Assembly: GCA_046583095.1 (NCBI GenBank)
Contig: JAYGDB010000114.1
Coordinates: 1 to 22,285, forward strand
Reading direction: 5' to 3'
Source: JAJDAN01 sp046583095
GTDB lineage: Bacteria > Myxococcota_A > UBA9160 > UBA4427
Length of the DNA: 22,285 nt
Shown in pieces: positions 15,037 to 22,285 of this stretch. Positions within the stretch are counted from its first letter, which is position 1. The number at the start of each line of letters is the position of its first letter. A model generated the notes under the pieces. The model saw only the letters and a list, made by a program, of their open reading frames with translations, searched no databases and had not been told where the DNA came from. A program made the position numbers and the translations under genes.

Positions 15037-15216
15037 TCGCCGGCAAGCGTACCAGCGCGCGAGATGACCCGAGGGGATCGAGAGGCCGAAAGCAGTCGCC
15101 AGGCACTCCCGAGGAGGAAGCAGCGTTCGGGCTCGTCTCGTACGACGCCATGCTCGACCCACCCGCCTCCGGCTCTGGATACGGCTTCGCTGGTGCCCCA
15201 GCGCAAGACGACGGAT
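15037..15216. promoter_or_regulatory. Divergent intergenic region with uncertain gene starts
   Basis: About 180 nt lie between the chosen starts of the 2-oxoglutarate oxygenase (-) and the second glycosyltransferase (+). Both frames remain open through it, so either gene could start further upstream than annotated. A GGAGG-like element (near 15112-15117) precedes no good start codon. I see no clear promoter boxes or palindromes. Confidence 0.25.
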
Positions 15217-16842
15217 ATGCTCCCGCGCGTGTCCGCGCCCTCGGCTGCGAACCCAGGCCCCTCGAGCATCGCACCGGCGTGGTGGGCGCTGGCGATCGTG
15301 CTGGCGGTGAGCTGCGCGTACGAATCGCGCTTCATCCACTACGGGCTCAATCGCATCGACGAGTCGTGGCAGCTCTACGCCGCGATGCGAATGCACGCGG
15401 GCGGCGTCCTCTACAACGACGTTCTCTGGGTTTTCCCACCGGGCCATGTGTGGGCGGCCTGGCTGGCGTGGTGGTGGGATCCGCCGGGGCTCGTGACGGC
15501 GCGCCTCATCTACGCGGCGTTCGACGTCGCGCTGGCCGGCGCCGTCTACGTACTCGCTCGGCGCTTGATGGGCCAGCCGTTCGCGGTCCTGGCCGGCCTG
15601 CTGGTGGCGCTGGCCGCACCCCGAGGCCATGCCTACCAGCTGCTCTTCGGCTTCCGCTACCTCGTCATCCCGATGCTCGCCCTGCTCGCCTTCGACCAGC
15701 GGCTACGGGGGCACGGCTCCCGCTGGATATGGATCTCGGGAGCGCTGACGGGCGCCGCGTTGGTCTTCCGCCTGACACCCGCCTTCTCGGTGAGCTGTGG
15801 AATCGCCGTGGGTCTGCTCGCGGCGCATCGGAACTGGAAGCAGTGGCTGCCCGACGGCCTGCGCTTCTCGGCCGGCCTGCTTCTCGTCACGGCCCCGGTG
15901 CTCGCCTACTTCGCATCGACGGTCGGCCTGGCGAAGATGTGGCAGGAGATCTTCGTCCACCCTCTCGCGATGCTACAGCCACTCCCGCTTCCGGAAATCG
16001 ACTTCCCCGACGGGTGGAATCGCAAGAAGATCGCCGAGTGGACTGTGGCCGTGCAATTCCGGGCAATCTGGGTCTTCTACGCCGGTTATGCGGTGGTTCT
16101 TGCGGCGTCGTGGCTGCGATCCTGGCGACGGAAGCAACCCTACCCCTACGCGCTGCTCGTCGCGCTCGTCGTCTTTGCGAGCGTCTTCTTCATCCGCTCG
16201 ACGGGTCGCTCCGACGAGCCCCACCTGGACTCTGTGATCCCACCCGCTTGCCTTCTCGTGGCCCACTTCCTGAGCGTCGTCTTCGACAGGAGTTGGCCCC
16301 GGGCCTGGGAGTCGGGGCGCTTGCTGGGAGCCAGCGTCGTCGCCGCGGGAACGCTGGCTTCCTGGATCTTCTTACTGGCCACCGATCGCGTCGCGTTTCC
16401 CGGGCCAAAGGGAATGCGGCCCCTGAAGAGCATCGAGGAGCACATCGTCGTGCGGCCGACCCAGAAGGCGATCGACATCGACCGTACGACACGACTCCTC
16501 CGCAGGGTGACCCAGCCCAGTGACCTCATCCTGAATCTGGGCCCGACGCCTCTCTTCTACGCGCTCAGCGGGCGGCTCGGGCCCGGTTATTTCGACGTCA
16601 TCATGCCGGGGACCTTCCTCAGCGAAGAGGACGAGGCCTGGTTCCTCGCGCATCTCGAGACGGATCCGCCGGCAGCCGTCGTCTGGCCCGAGCGGAAGTT
16701 CGACAACATGAATTCCCGTTCACTCCAGCGGATCGCGCCCCGCCTGAGTGCCTGGGTGAAAAAAAGGTACAGACGGCTGCCCATCAAGCAGAATCGTTGG
16801 ATCGTGATGGTTCCGCGCCAAGCGAGGCACGGCCGTCGCTGA
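15217..16842 (+). CDS. GT39/ArnT-like multi-pass membrane glycosyltransferase (paralogue)
   Basis: A polytopic membrane protein of 541 residues. The first membrane helix (about 22-34) is followed by NRIDESWQL with the acidic pair D48/E49, then MHAGGVLYNDVLWVFPPGH. This parallels the DE ... GGVFYREIDAYPLPG layout of the protein encoded at 12532-14151. The lengths (541 and 539) and the soluble C-terminal domains also match, so the two are probably diverged paralogues. ATG 15217 is chosen because upstream codons (from 15010) give a low-complexity, arginine/serine-rich lead without a ribosome binding site. Probable activity is transfer of a sugar from a polyprenyl-phosphate donor on the periplasmic side; acceptor unknown. 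An SDR gene follows after 75 nt. Confidence 0.8.
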   Translation: MLPRVSAPSAANPGPSSIAPAWWALAIVLAVSCAYESRFIHYGLNRIDESWQLYAAMRMHAGGVLYNDVLWVFPPGHVWAAWLAWWWDPPGLVTARLIYAAFDVALAGAVYVLARRLMGQPFAVLAGLLVALAAPRGHAYQLLFGFRYLVIPMLALLAFDQRLRGHGSRWIWISGALTGAALVFRLTPAFSVSCGIAVGLLAAHRNWKQWLPDGLRFSAGLLLVTAPVLAYFASTVGLAKMWQEIFVHPLAMLQPLPLPEIDFPDGWNRKKIAEWTVAVQFRAIWVFYAGYAVVLAASWLRSWRRKQPYPYALLVALVVFASVFFIRSTGRSDEPHLDSVIPPACLLVAHFLSVVFDRSWPRAWESGRLLGASVVAAGTLASWIFLLATDRVAFPGPKGMRPLKSIEEHIVVRPTQKAIDIDRTTRLLRRVTQPSDLILNLGPTPLFYALSGRLGPGYFDVIMPGTFLSEEDEAWFLAHLETDPPAAVVWPERKFDNMNSRSLQRIAPRLSAWVKKRYRRLPIKQNRWIVMVPRQARHGRR

Positions 16843-16917
16843 CACGCATCGATCGGCTTCTCGCATTGCAGCGGTCTCGGGCCGAGCCAATCCAATCGCT
16901 TATCGGGAGGCAGAATC

Positions 16918-17667
16918 GTGCTGAAAGAAAAAATCGCCCTCGTCACCGGAGCAGGCCAGGGGGTCGGCGAGGGCATCGCTCTCGCGCTCGCGGGTCATGG
17001 CGCCCGGATCGCGGCCCTCGGTCGTACGCTCTCGAAGGTCGAAGAAACCTGTCGCGAGATCGAGAAGCGGGGCGGCAGCGCCCTGCCCCTCGAAGGCGAC
17101 GTCAAGAACCCGGAAGATCTCGCCCGCTGCGTCGAGCGCACTGTGGAGACCTTCGGGGGCATCCAGATCCTGGTGAACAACGCCCAGGAGGTGCCCCTCG
17201 GCCCGCTCAACGGCGTGACGGACGAGAGCTTCGAGACCGGCTGGCAATCCGGCCCGCTCGCGACCTTCCGCTTGATGAAGCTCTGCTACCCGCATCTGAA
17301 GGGCGACGGCTGCATCATCAACCTGGCGACCAGCGCGGCGCGGCGATGGGACGCTGCGAACTACGGCGCCTACTCGGCGGTCAAGGAGGCAACCCGCGCC
17401 CTCACCCGGGCCGCAGCCAGCGAGTGGGGAGGGCACGGGATCCGCACCAACGTGATCCTCCCCCACGCGAAATCCCCGGGTCTCGAGTGGTGGATGCGGG
17501 AGAACCCCGAGGAGGCCGCCGCCTTCGTCGCGACGATTCCCATGGGACGCGTCGGTGAGTGCGAGCAGGACATCGGCGAGTTCGTCGCCTTCCTGTGCTC
17601 GGAGGCCGCCGGCTACGTGAGCGGTCAGAGCATCGCCGTCGACGGCGGCCAGGCATACATGCCGTGA
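16918..17667 (+). CDS. SDR-family NAD(P)-dependent oxidoreductase
   Basis: A 249-residue classical SDR of standard length. It has TGAGQGVG from T10, NNAQ in place of NNAG, catalytic S139 (ATSAA), Y152-x3-K156 (YSAVK), and the canonical C-terminus SGQSIAVDGGQAYMP. The start is GTG 16918, with GGGAGG (16905-16910) 7 nt upstream. The 75-nt gap to the glycosyltransferase leaves room for its own promoter. Close relatives are annotated as 3-oxoacyl-ACP reductase-like or hydroxysteroid-type dehydrogenases; the sequence does not settle the substrate. It ends convergently 24 nt from the membrane hydroxylase gene, with a small hairpin over the junction. Confidence 0.92.
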   Translation: MLKEKIALVTGAGQGVGEGIALALAGHGARIAALGRTLSKVEETCREIEKRGGSALPLEGDVKNPEDLARCVERTVETFGGIQILVNNAQEVPLGPLNGVTDESFETGWQSGPLATFRLMKLCYPHLKGDGCIINLATSAARRWDAANYGAYSAVKEATRALTRAAASEWGGHGIRTNVILPHAKSPGLEWWMRENPEEAAAFVATIPMGRVGECEQDIGEFVAFLCSEAAGYVSGQSIAVDGGQAYMP

Positions 17668-17681
17668 CCGGCCCGTCGGTC
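17666..17681. terminator. Small hairpin at convergent junction
   Basis: GACCG (17666-17670) and CGGTC (17677-17681) form a 5-bp stem with a 6-nt loop, starting within the TGA stop of the SDR. It parallels the stronger hairpins at 6204 and 10259 but is short enough to be chance. Confidence 0.25.
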
Positions 17682-17691
17682 TCACCGCACC

Positions 17692-18600
17692 TCAGGACGA
17701 CGAAGCCGCGCTCGCGCGCTTGATCCTTCCCCAGAGCAACGGCGACGCGAGCTGACGCCAGAAGGTCATCGGAAAGGCCCGCAGTTCGGGAATCCCAATG
17801 TCTTCGGGCGGCTCACGGTCCTTCGGCCAGAAGAAGGTGCCGAAGACCAGATCCCAGACGATCACGTTCTGGCCGTAGTTGTGGTTGGCCTCTTGCATGA
17901 TCTTCGAGTGGTGCCAGCGATGCAGCTCCGCCATCGAGAAGAAGTAGTTGAGGGGCCCGCAGCGGAGCGGCAGGTTCGCGTGCTGGAAGAAGCCGTGAAC
18001 GCCCGAAACCAGCAGGAAGAGGGCAAGGACTTCGGTCTGGCAGCCCAGGGCCACCAGCGTGACGCCCCCGAGCAGACCGTCGATCAGGAGGTCGATGGGA
18101 TGGAAGCGGGCGGCGTTCAGCCAGTAGAGCCGGGGCGCGCTGTGGTGGGTCGCGTGGAAGCGCCACAGGAAGTCGGTGTTGTGCTGCAACCGGTGATGCC
18201 AGTACTTCGGAAACTCCGCGGCGACCAGCGCCAGCGGCAACTGGGCCAGAAACGGCCACGTCGTCGGCCACAAGTCCGAACCGAAGCCCTCGGAGAGCCA
18301 GCCCAAAACCGACAAGCCCAGGACAGCGGCCACGGGCGCCACCACGAGCGACACCGGCGCCCCGACGCCCAGCAAGTAAGCGATGTCCGGCGCCAGATCC
18401 CCCTTCGAGTGGAGCCACGAGCGGTGCAACGGAAGCAGCCGCTCGAGGCCGAAGACGACGAGGCCCGCGGCGAAGACCAGCAGTCCGATGCTCTCCGCGG
18501 GGGGGAACTGCGTCTCGACGAGGTAGAGCCCGATCGCAATGCTGCCGCCGAGAACCGCGGGGAAGACGGTCACGGAGAAGATGCGTTCAACGCGGGTCAC
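17692..18600 (-). CDS. Membrane di-iron hydroxylase (sterol desaturase / fatty acid hydroxylase superfamily)
   Basis: A 302-residue membrane enzyme with hydrophobic segments around 10-28, 37-53, 75-100, 118-130 and 175-205. The diiron-binding histidines are complete: H136-x3-H140 (with H135), H149-x2-H152-H153, and H227-x2-H230-H231, plus H240. This is the signature of the superfamily that hydroxylates or desaturates sterols, fatty acids and carotenoids with O2. Histidines face the cytoplasm in known members. The start is GTG 18600; the stop is 24 nt from the convergent SDR. It is the distal gene of a likely operon with the VOC and esterase genes (43-nt gap). The substrate is not determinable; a lipid is likely. 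Confidence 0.92.
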   Translation of the reverse strand: MTRVERIFSVTVFPAVLGGSIAIGLYLVETQFPPAESIGLLVFAAGLVVFGLERLLPLHRSWLHSKGDLAPDIAYLLGVGAPVSLVVAPVAAVLGLSVLGWLSEGFGSDLWPTTWPFLAQLPLALVAAEFPKYWHHRLQHNTDFLWRFHATHHSAPRLYWLNAARFHPIDLLIDGLLGGVTLVALGCQTEVLALFLLVSGVHGFFQHANLPLRCGPLNYFFSMAELHRWHHSKIMQEANHNYGQNVIVWDLVFGTFFWPKDREPPEDIGIPELRAFPMTFWRQLASPLLWGRIKRASAASSS

Positions 18601-18643
18601 GCTCGGATTCTAGCGATTCGGCCGCTCGCGGCCCCGACCTCGG

Positions 18644-19021
18644 CTACTCGGTCGCCAACTCGTCCAGGTAGAAGACATTGCCATCCGGGTCCGAGAAGAG
18701 CGCCATGAAGCCTCCCCACGGTTGCTTGGCGGGCTCCATCGGGAAGGACACTCCCCGCGCCGAGAGTTCCTCGTGGGCGGCGACGAGATCCGGGACCGCG
18801 AAGCCGAATCCCGTGTGGCGTCCGACCAGGCCCTGGCTGGATTCGTCATCGAGGTCGACCTGGGCGAGGCCCATGCGAACGGGTCCTGCAGCGACGGACG
18901 CGTAGCCGAACTTCGGGTTGCTGAACTGCAACTCGAGGCCGAGGGTCTTCTCGAAGAATTCGACGGACCGCTCGAGGTCGCTGACGTAGAGGTTCACATA
19001 GGACAGGCTGGGAGTGTTCAA
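18644..19021 (-). CDS. VOC (glyoxalase/bleomycin-resistance/dioxygenase) superfamily protein
   Basis: A single-module VOC protein of 125 residues: SYVNLYVSDLERSVEFFEKT opens the first beta-alpha-beta-beta-beta unit, and FSDPDGNVFYLDEL closes the second, the usual GlxA-like ending with a metal-ligand-type Glu near the end. The first position where many members have His is Asn (YVNLY), so a glyoxalase I activity is not assured. The start is TTG 19021, set by AGGAGA (19028-19033 read on the - strand, 6 nt away). The TTG shares TTGA with the stop of the esterase gene, so translation is coupled. The function could be an isomerase, a dioxygenase or a binding protein; context favours a small-molecule catabolic role. 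Confidence 0.87.
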   Translation of the reverse strand: MNTPSLSYVNLYVSDLERSVEFFEKTLGLELQFSNPKFGYASVAAGPVRMGLAQVDLDDESSQGLVGRHTGFGFAVPDLVAAHEELSARGVSFPMEPAKQPWGGFMALFSDPDGNVFYLDELATE

Positions 19022-19947
19022 GGAGTCTCTCCTCTCGAAAGCGGCTCGGGGGATACCGGAGCCTGCATCGAAACCGTAGGCGGACCGGGTTTCGGGTGAG
19101 CGAGCAGGTAGTCGACCACTTCGCGGGCGAAGTCGCTCGAGAGTGACGGGATGTGCCCACCTCCAACGATCGTCCACAGCTCGGCAGAACCGCCGGCCGA
19201 GCAGCCGGCCGTGTATCGCGCCACCACGGTCTCGTCTCCAGCCAGGCGGGCGTCGAGATCCAGGTTCGGCGACGAAGTGTCCGGGGTGATCGAGCAGCCG
19301 TTGTAGGTCGCCCACGTCTCCGTCGTGGCCACGGCGCCGGGGTAACGGACGCCGCGCTCCAGGCTCCCGCCGGGATAGCGGATGATCTCGTCGCGGGTCC
19401 CGTGGATCTGCAGGATATGAACCGGCTCGGACGGGCGACAGGCACGGGGATTGGACCACGTCGCTCCGGCGAGGCTGGCGATCGCGGCGAACCGATCCGC
19501 GTGCTCGCAGGCCATCCGGTACGACATGAAGCCACCGTTCGAGTGGCCGACGAGGTAGATCCTGCTGGGATCGACACTGAACTTGCGACCCACCTCGTCC
19601 AACACCGCCGAGAGGAACTTCACGTCGGCCAGCGAACCCGGCCGGAGGTTGCAGCAGGCGTCGGTCGCGGCCCAGTAACGCCTCCCCCGGCGCCGGCTGC
19701 CGTTCGGATGCAGGTAGAGGAACCCCTCTTCATCCGCCAGGCGCTCGAACTGCATGTACCTCTCCATCTGCCGACCGCTGCCGCCGAAGCCGTGCAGGAG
19801 CATCACCACTGCGGCCGGGTTCGACGGGCTGTAGGACGCGGGAACGTGGACGTCGATGGTCCGGCCGTCGACCTCGATCGACTCGTCCGCGTAGCCCGCC
19901 AGCGCGGGAACCCAGAGCGCGATCGTCAGCAGGAGAACTCGCCTCAT
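19018..19947 (-). CDS. Secreted PHB depolymerase / feruloyl esterase-like hydrolase
   Basis: A 309-residue alpha/beta hydrolase of the Esterase_PHB (LpqC/carbohydrate esterase 1-like) group. The N-terminus MRRVLLLTIALWVPALAG is a Sec signal peptide, cleaved around 17-20, so the enzyme is exported. The triad is S136 (GHSNGG), D186 (HGTRDE) and H265 (GGGHIP). Further landmarks are LLHGFGGSGRQM and paired cysteines (98-99, 170, 218, 249) suited to disulfides outside the cytoplasm. I chose the ATG at 19947 over the upstream start at 20013 because the signal peptide then begins correctly. Likely substrates are polyester or aryl/carbohydrate esters. The divergent gene is an LLM oxidoreductase; the VOC gene follows with a 4-nt overlap. 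Confidence 0.9.
   Translation of the reverse strand: MRRVLLLTIALWVPALAGYADESIEVDGRTIDVHVPASYSPSNPAAVVMLLHGFGGSGRQMERYMQFERLADEEGFLYLHPNGSRRRGRRYWAATDACCNLRPGSLADVKFLSAVLDEVGRKFSVDPSRIYLVGHSNGGFMSYRMACEHADRFAAIASLAGATWSNPRACRPSEPVHILQIHGTRDEIIRYPGGSLERGVRYPGAVATTETWATYNGCSITPDTSSPNLDLDARLAGDETVVARYTAGCSAGGSAELWTIVGGGHIPSLSSDFAREVVDYLLAHPKPGPPTVSMQAPVSPEPLSRGETP
19028..19033 (-). promoter_or_regulatory. Ribosome binding site fixing the TTG start of the VOC gene
   Basis: Read on the - strand this is AGGAGA, 6 nt before TTG 19021, and it lies inside the last codons of the esterase gene. It explains why the VOC frame starts at TTG rather than at a later ATG. Confidence 0.7.
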
Positions 19948-20011
19948 CGAGTCCGGTACTGTACACCCGGCCGGGAGCAGACCGCCCTCTTCCCGTGACA
20001 GGAGACCCAGC
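19948..20011. promoter_or_regulatory. Divergent intergenic region (esterase / LLM oxidoreductase) with small palindrome
   Basis: Sixty-four nucleotides between divergent starts. GTAC-T-GTAC (19956-19964) is a short palindrome directly upstream of the esterase ATG and could be an operator or part of its -10 region (TACAGT on the - strand). AGGAG about 10 nt before ATG 20012 serves the LLM gene. The assignment is tentative. Confidence 0.3.
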
Positions 20012-20998
20012 ATGAAGATCTCGATCGGCTTTCCCCCCGGCCCGCGAGCGCGCGAGATGGCACTTCTCGCCGAGGAACTCGGCTACGACCGCGTGTGGCT
20101 GTATGACTCTGCGGCGCTCTACGAAGACATCTGGGCGCACCTGGCACTGATCGCCGACAGCACCGAGCGGATCGGGCTCGGCACCGCGGTGCTGGTGCCC
20201 AACCTGCGCCACGTGATGACCACGGCGTCGGCGATCGCGACCATCGACCGACTCGCTCCGGGACGACTCGCCTGCGCGATCGGCACCGGCTTCACAGCGC
20301 GGCTCGTTCTCGATCAGCAGGCGCTTCCGTGGAAGCAGGTGAAGACCTATGTGGAGCAGCTGCAGGGACTGCTGCGCGGGGACGTCGTCCGCATCGACGG
20401 CAAGGCCTGCCAGATGATCCACCACCCGGAGATGACCGACCCTCGACCGATCGAGGTGCCGATCCTGCTCTCGGCGTTCGGTCCGAAGGGCACCGCGATC
20501 ACCCGCGAGATTGCCGACGGCTGGATGGGCATCGCTCCTCCCAGCGAGCCCTTCGAGTGGGCGGTGCAGATGGTGAATGGAACGGTGCTCGAGCCGGGAG
20601 AGTCGCCCGCTTCGGAGCGGGTCATCGACGCCGTCGGGGCCTGGCACACCGTGATCTACCACAGCCTGTGGGCCCGGCAGCCCGAGGCCGTCGACGCGAT
20701 GCCGGGCGGCGCGGCTTGGCGCTCGCGGATCGAGTCGGAGCGCCCCGAAGGCCAGCGACACCTCGCGGTGCACGACGGCCACTGCACCCACGTAGTCGAT
20801 CGCGACGAGACGATCTTCGATGCGCTGGGCGAGGACGTGGCCTGGGTGGGATGGGTCGGAAGCGCCGAAGATGTGCGAAAGCGCGCCGAAGCCTCCGCTG
20901 CGGCCGGTGTCAGCGAGATCCTCTACACGCCCGCGGGCACCGACCTCGAGCGCGACACCCGGGCCTTCTACCAGGCGGTCACACCACTCCAGGACTGA
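20012..20998 (+). CDS. LLM-class flavin/F420-dependent oxidoreductase
   Basis: A 328-residue luciferase-like TIM-barrel oxidoreductase. It has the N-terminal strand MKISIGFPPG, the AEELGYDRVWLYDS motif, IGLGTAVLVPNLRHVMTTAS, RLACAIGTGF, and the VPILLSAFGPKGTAITREIA-DGW strand near the middle. These are typical of the F420-dependent or FMN-dependent LLM enzymes annotated next to catabolic clusters; the cofactor cannot be decided from the sequence. ATG 20012 is preceded by AGGAGACCCAGC. It is monocistronic, divergent from the secreted esterase and convergent with the amidase 9 nt away. Possible reactions are hydride transfer to an enoyl/ketone or monooxygenation. Confidence 0.9.
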   Translation: MKISIGFPPGPRAREMALLAEELGYDRVWLYDSAALYEDIWAHLALIADSTERIGLGTAVLVPNLRHVMTTASAIATIDRLAPGRLACAIGTGFTARLVLDQQALPWKQVKTYVEQLQGLLRGDVVRIDGKACQMIHHPEMTDPRPIEVPILLSAFGPKGTAITREIADGWMGIAPPSEPFEWAVQMVNGTVLEPGESPASERVIDAVGAWHTVIYHSLWARQPEAVDAMPGGAAWRSRIESERPEGQRHLAVHDGHCTHVVDRDETIFDALGEDVAWVGWVGSAEDVRKRAEASAAAGVSEILYTPAGTDLERDTRAFYQAVTPLQD

Positions 20999-21007
20999 TG
21001 CGCCGAG

Positions 21008-22285
21008 TCAGGTCGCGTCCGCGTACCCCGGCGGCGGGACGAAACCACCCATCTCCTCGGCGACGAGCCGCGTAAAGTCGATGGTCGCGTAGTCGTCGTA
21101 CTCGGCGCCGACGGCCTGCAAGCCGATCGGCAACCCCTCGAGTGAGGGACCCGTCGGAAACACCGTGCTCGGCAGATAGGAGGCCGTGATCAGCCCCGCC
21201 CAGAAGAGCTGCTGGAAGTAGGGCTGGTCTTCGCTGTCGACCTTCAGCCTGCGGGACCCCATCTCGCTGTGATCGTGCGGGAACGCGGGCGTAGCCATCT
21301 GCGGACAGATCAGGATGTCCCACTCGTCGAAGAACTCCCGCCACGCGTAGCGCAGCTTCTCGCGGTGATTGTCCGATCGCAACCAGTCGCGGTGGCTGAG
21401 GACCGCGGAGCGGGCCTGGACCGACTCATCGGAGAAATCGTTCCGGTCCGTCTGCTCGGCGGCCCCCTTCATCGCATCGTAGACCTCGTCCGGAACCCCC
21501 GCGGTCATGATCGAGTTCAGCAAGTTCGTGTAGGTGACGTGCCCGCGCTTGCTGTCGAAATCCGGCCGAGCCCGATCCGAAACCGTGGCGCCGAGCTTCG
21601 CGAGGGTCTCGCCGATCCGGATCGCGCGGTCGGCCACCTCCTCCTCGACGGGGGCAAGCTCGTCGTTCGGCCAGATCGCGACCTTGAAGTCGCCGAGGGA
21701 TCGCTTGCGCGGCTTCGGCAGGTTCAGCTGCCAACCCGGCCGATCGAGGGGCTCGGCGCCTGCCAGCACGCCCATCGCGAGCGCGAGGTCCTCGGCGCTG
21801 CGCGCGAGTGGCCCACAGACCGCGATGTCCGGGCTCGCGAGCATGTTGGGCAGCCCGTGGCCCTGGGACGGGACGGTCCCCCAGGTGGGCTTGTGGCCGT
21901 ACACGCCGCAGAAGTGCGCCGGGTTGCGGATCGAGCCGCCGATGTCCGAGCCGCTTTCGAGACCGGTGAGTCCCGCGGCCAGCGCCGCCGCTGCACCGCC
22001 CGACGAGCCTCCCGGGATGCGCTTGAGGTCCCAGGGGTTGTGGGTCGTGCCGTAGATGTCGTTGTAGCTCTGGAAGTCGGCCAGGTTGAGGGGCACGTTC
22101 GTCTTGCCGAGGAAGACCGCTCCGGCTTGCTTGTAGGCCCGCACGGATTCGGAGTCGCTCGTCGCGATGTTGTCCTTGAACATCGGGACTCCCCAGGTCG
22201 TCGGCAGTCCCTCGATGTCGTAGGACTCCTTGATCGTCATCGGAACGCCGTGTAGCGGACCGGCGACGTCTCCCTTGGCGAGCCG
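21008..22285 (-). CDS. Amidase signature family enzyme (N-terminus outside window)
   Basis: The C-terminal 425 residues of an amidase; the frame is open to base 22285, so the ATG at 22240 is internal (the upstream residues RLAKGDVAGPLHGVP are the usual lead-in to MTIKES). The Ser-cisSer-Lys triad is complete: Lys at codon 22229-22231, cis-Ser at 22004-22006 in GGSSGG, and nucleophile Ser at 21932-21934 in GSDIGGSIR. The spacing of 24 residues between the serines matches the family. Likely activity is hydrolysis of a carboxamide or aryl/fatty amide. The usual length is about 470-500 residues, so some 50-80 residues are missing. Convergent with the LLM gene (9-nt gap). The nearest family members cannot be told from this fragment. 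Confidence 0.93.
   Translation of the reverse strand, partial: RLAKGDVAGPLHGVPMTIKESYDIEGLPTTWGVPMFKDNIATSDSESVRAYKQAGAVFLGKTNVPLNLADFQSYNDIYGTTHNPWDLKRIPGGSSGGAAAALAAGLTGLESGSDIGGSIRNPAHFCGVYGHKPTWGTVPSQGHGLPNMLASPDIAVCGPLARSAEDLALAMGVLAGAEPLDRPGWQLNLPKPRKRSLGDFKVAIWPNDELAPVEEEVADRAIRIGETLAKLGATVSDRARPDFDSKRGHVTYTNLLNSIMTAGVPDEVYDAMKGAAEQTDRNDFSDESVQARSAVLSHRDWLRSDNHREKLRYAWREFFDEWDILICPQMATPAFPHDHSEMGSRRLKVDSEDQPYFQQLFWAGLITASYLPSTVFPTGPSLEGLPIGLQAVGAEYDDYATIDFTRLVAEEMGGFVPPPGYADAT

Noticed and set aside
15037..15630. N-terminal extension of the 2-oxoglutarate oxygenase reading frame
   Set aside because: It runs antisense into the divergent glycosyltransferase gene and is proline/arginine-rich without homology-like features.
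20993..21005. GACT/AGTC inverted repeat at the LLM-amidase convergent junction
   Set aside because: Only a 4-bp stem, well within chance; not called as a terminator.
1..22285. CRISPR arrays, tRNA/rRNA genes, transposases, phage genes or long direct repeats
   Set aside because: None seen: no regularly spaced repeats, no cloverleaf-like segments and no transposase or integrase motifs in any reading frame.

Overview
The window is dense, GC-rich bacterial DNA (G or C dominates third codon positions) with 22 protein-coding genes and no RNA genes, insertion sequences, phage genes or CRISPR. Starts are a mix of ATG, GTG and TTG, usually behind AGGAGG-like ribosome binding sites. The gene families are Rieske oxygenases, short-chain dehydrogenases (SDRs), TetR, a membrane-anchored sulfotransferase, a DUF1214-type protein, PhyH, LLM flavin oxidoreductase and amidase. 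This mix suggests an environmental heterotroph with a large lipid or terpenoid/steroid-like catabolic repertoire. A Myxococcota/Binatota-type lineage is my guess; an actinobacterium is less likely. Taxonomy is inference only.

Left part (1-6191, all +): a 5'-truncated Rieske oxygenase alpha subunit, a second complete one overlapping it by 4 nt, and an SDR form one run. An AT-rich promoter/operator region then precedes a second run: a TetR regulator, an SDR with an unusual in-frame N-terminal extension, a third Rieske oxygenase and a small three-cysteine [3Fe-4S]-type ferredoxin. The likely logic is a TetR-controlled hydroxylation/dehydrogenation pathway with its own electron carrier; no reductase is in the window.

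Middle part (6216-12535): a convergent GNAT acetyltransferase; an SDR-sulfotransferase-DUF1214 operon; a PhyH-type Fe(II)/2-oxoglutarate dioxygenase with an SCP2-like N-terminal region; and a hormone-sensitive-lipase-type esterase divergent from it. Two convergent junctions here carry perfect hairpins (10 bp and 8 bp stems) that incorporate stop codons, probably bidirectional terminators.

Right part (12532-22285): two related multi-pass GT39/ArnT-like membrane glycosyltransferases flank a prolyl-4-hydroxylase-like 2-oxoglutarate oxygenase. They are followed by another SDR, an eight-histidine membrane di-iron hydroxylase (sterol desaturase/fatty acid hydroxylase superfamily), a VOC protein, a secreted PHB-depolymerase/feruloyl-esterase-like enzyme, an LLM-class flavin/F420 oxidoreductase and an amidase cut by the window end.

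Taken together there are six candidate oxygenases (three Rieske, two 2-oxoglutarate/Fe(II), one di-iron), four SDRs, three hydrolases and one LLM enzyme in 22 kb, which looks like an accessory catabolic island. I see no single clearly novel defence or mobile system. The most unusual items are the extended SDR in the TetR operon, the Rieske/[3Fe-4S] ferredoxin pairing, the SDR with two YxxxK motifs, the SCP2-like/PhyH fusion and the stop-codon-embedded convergent hairpins.
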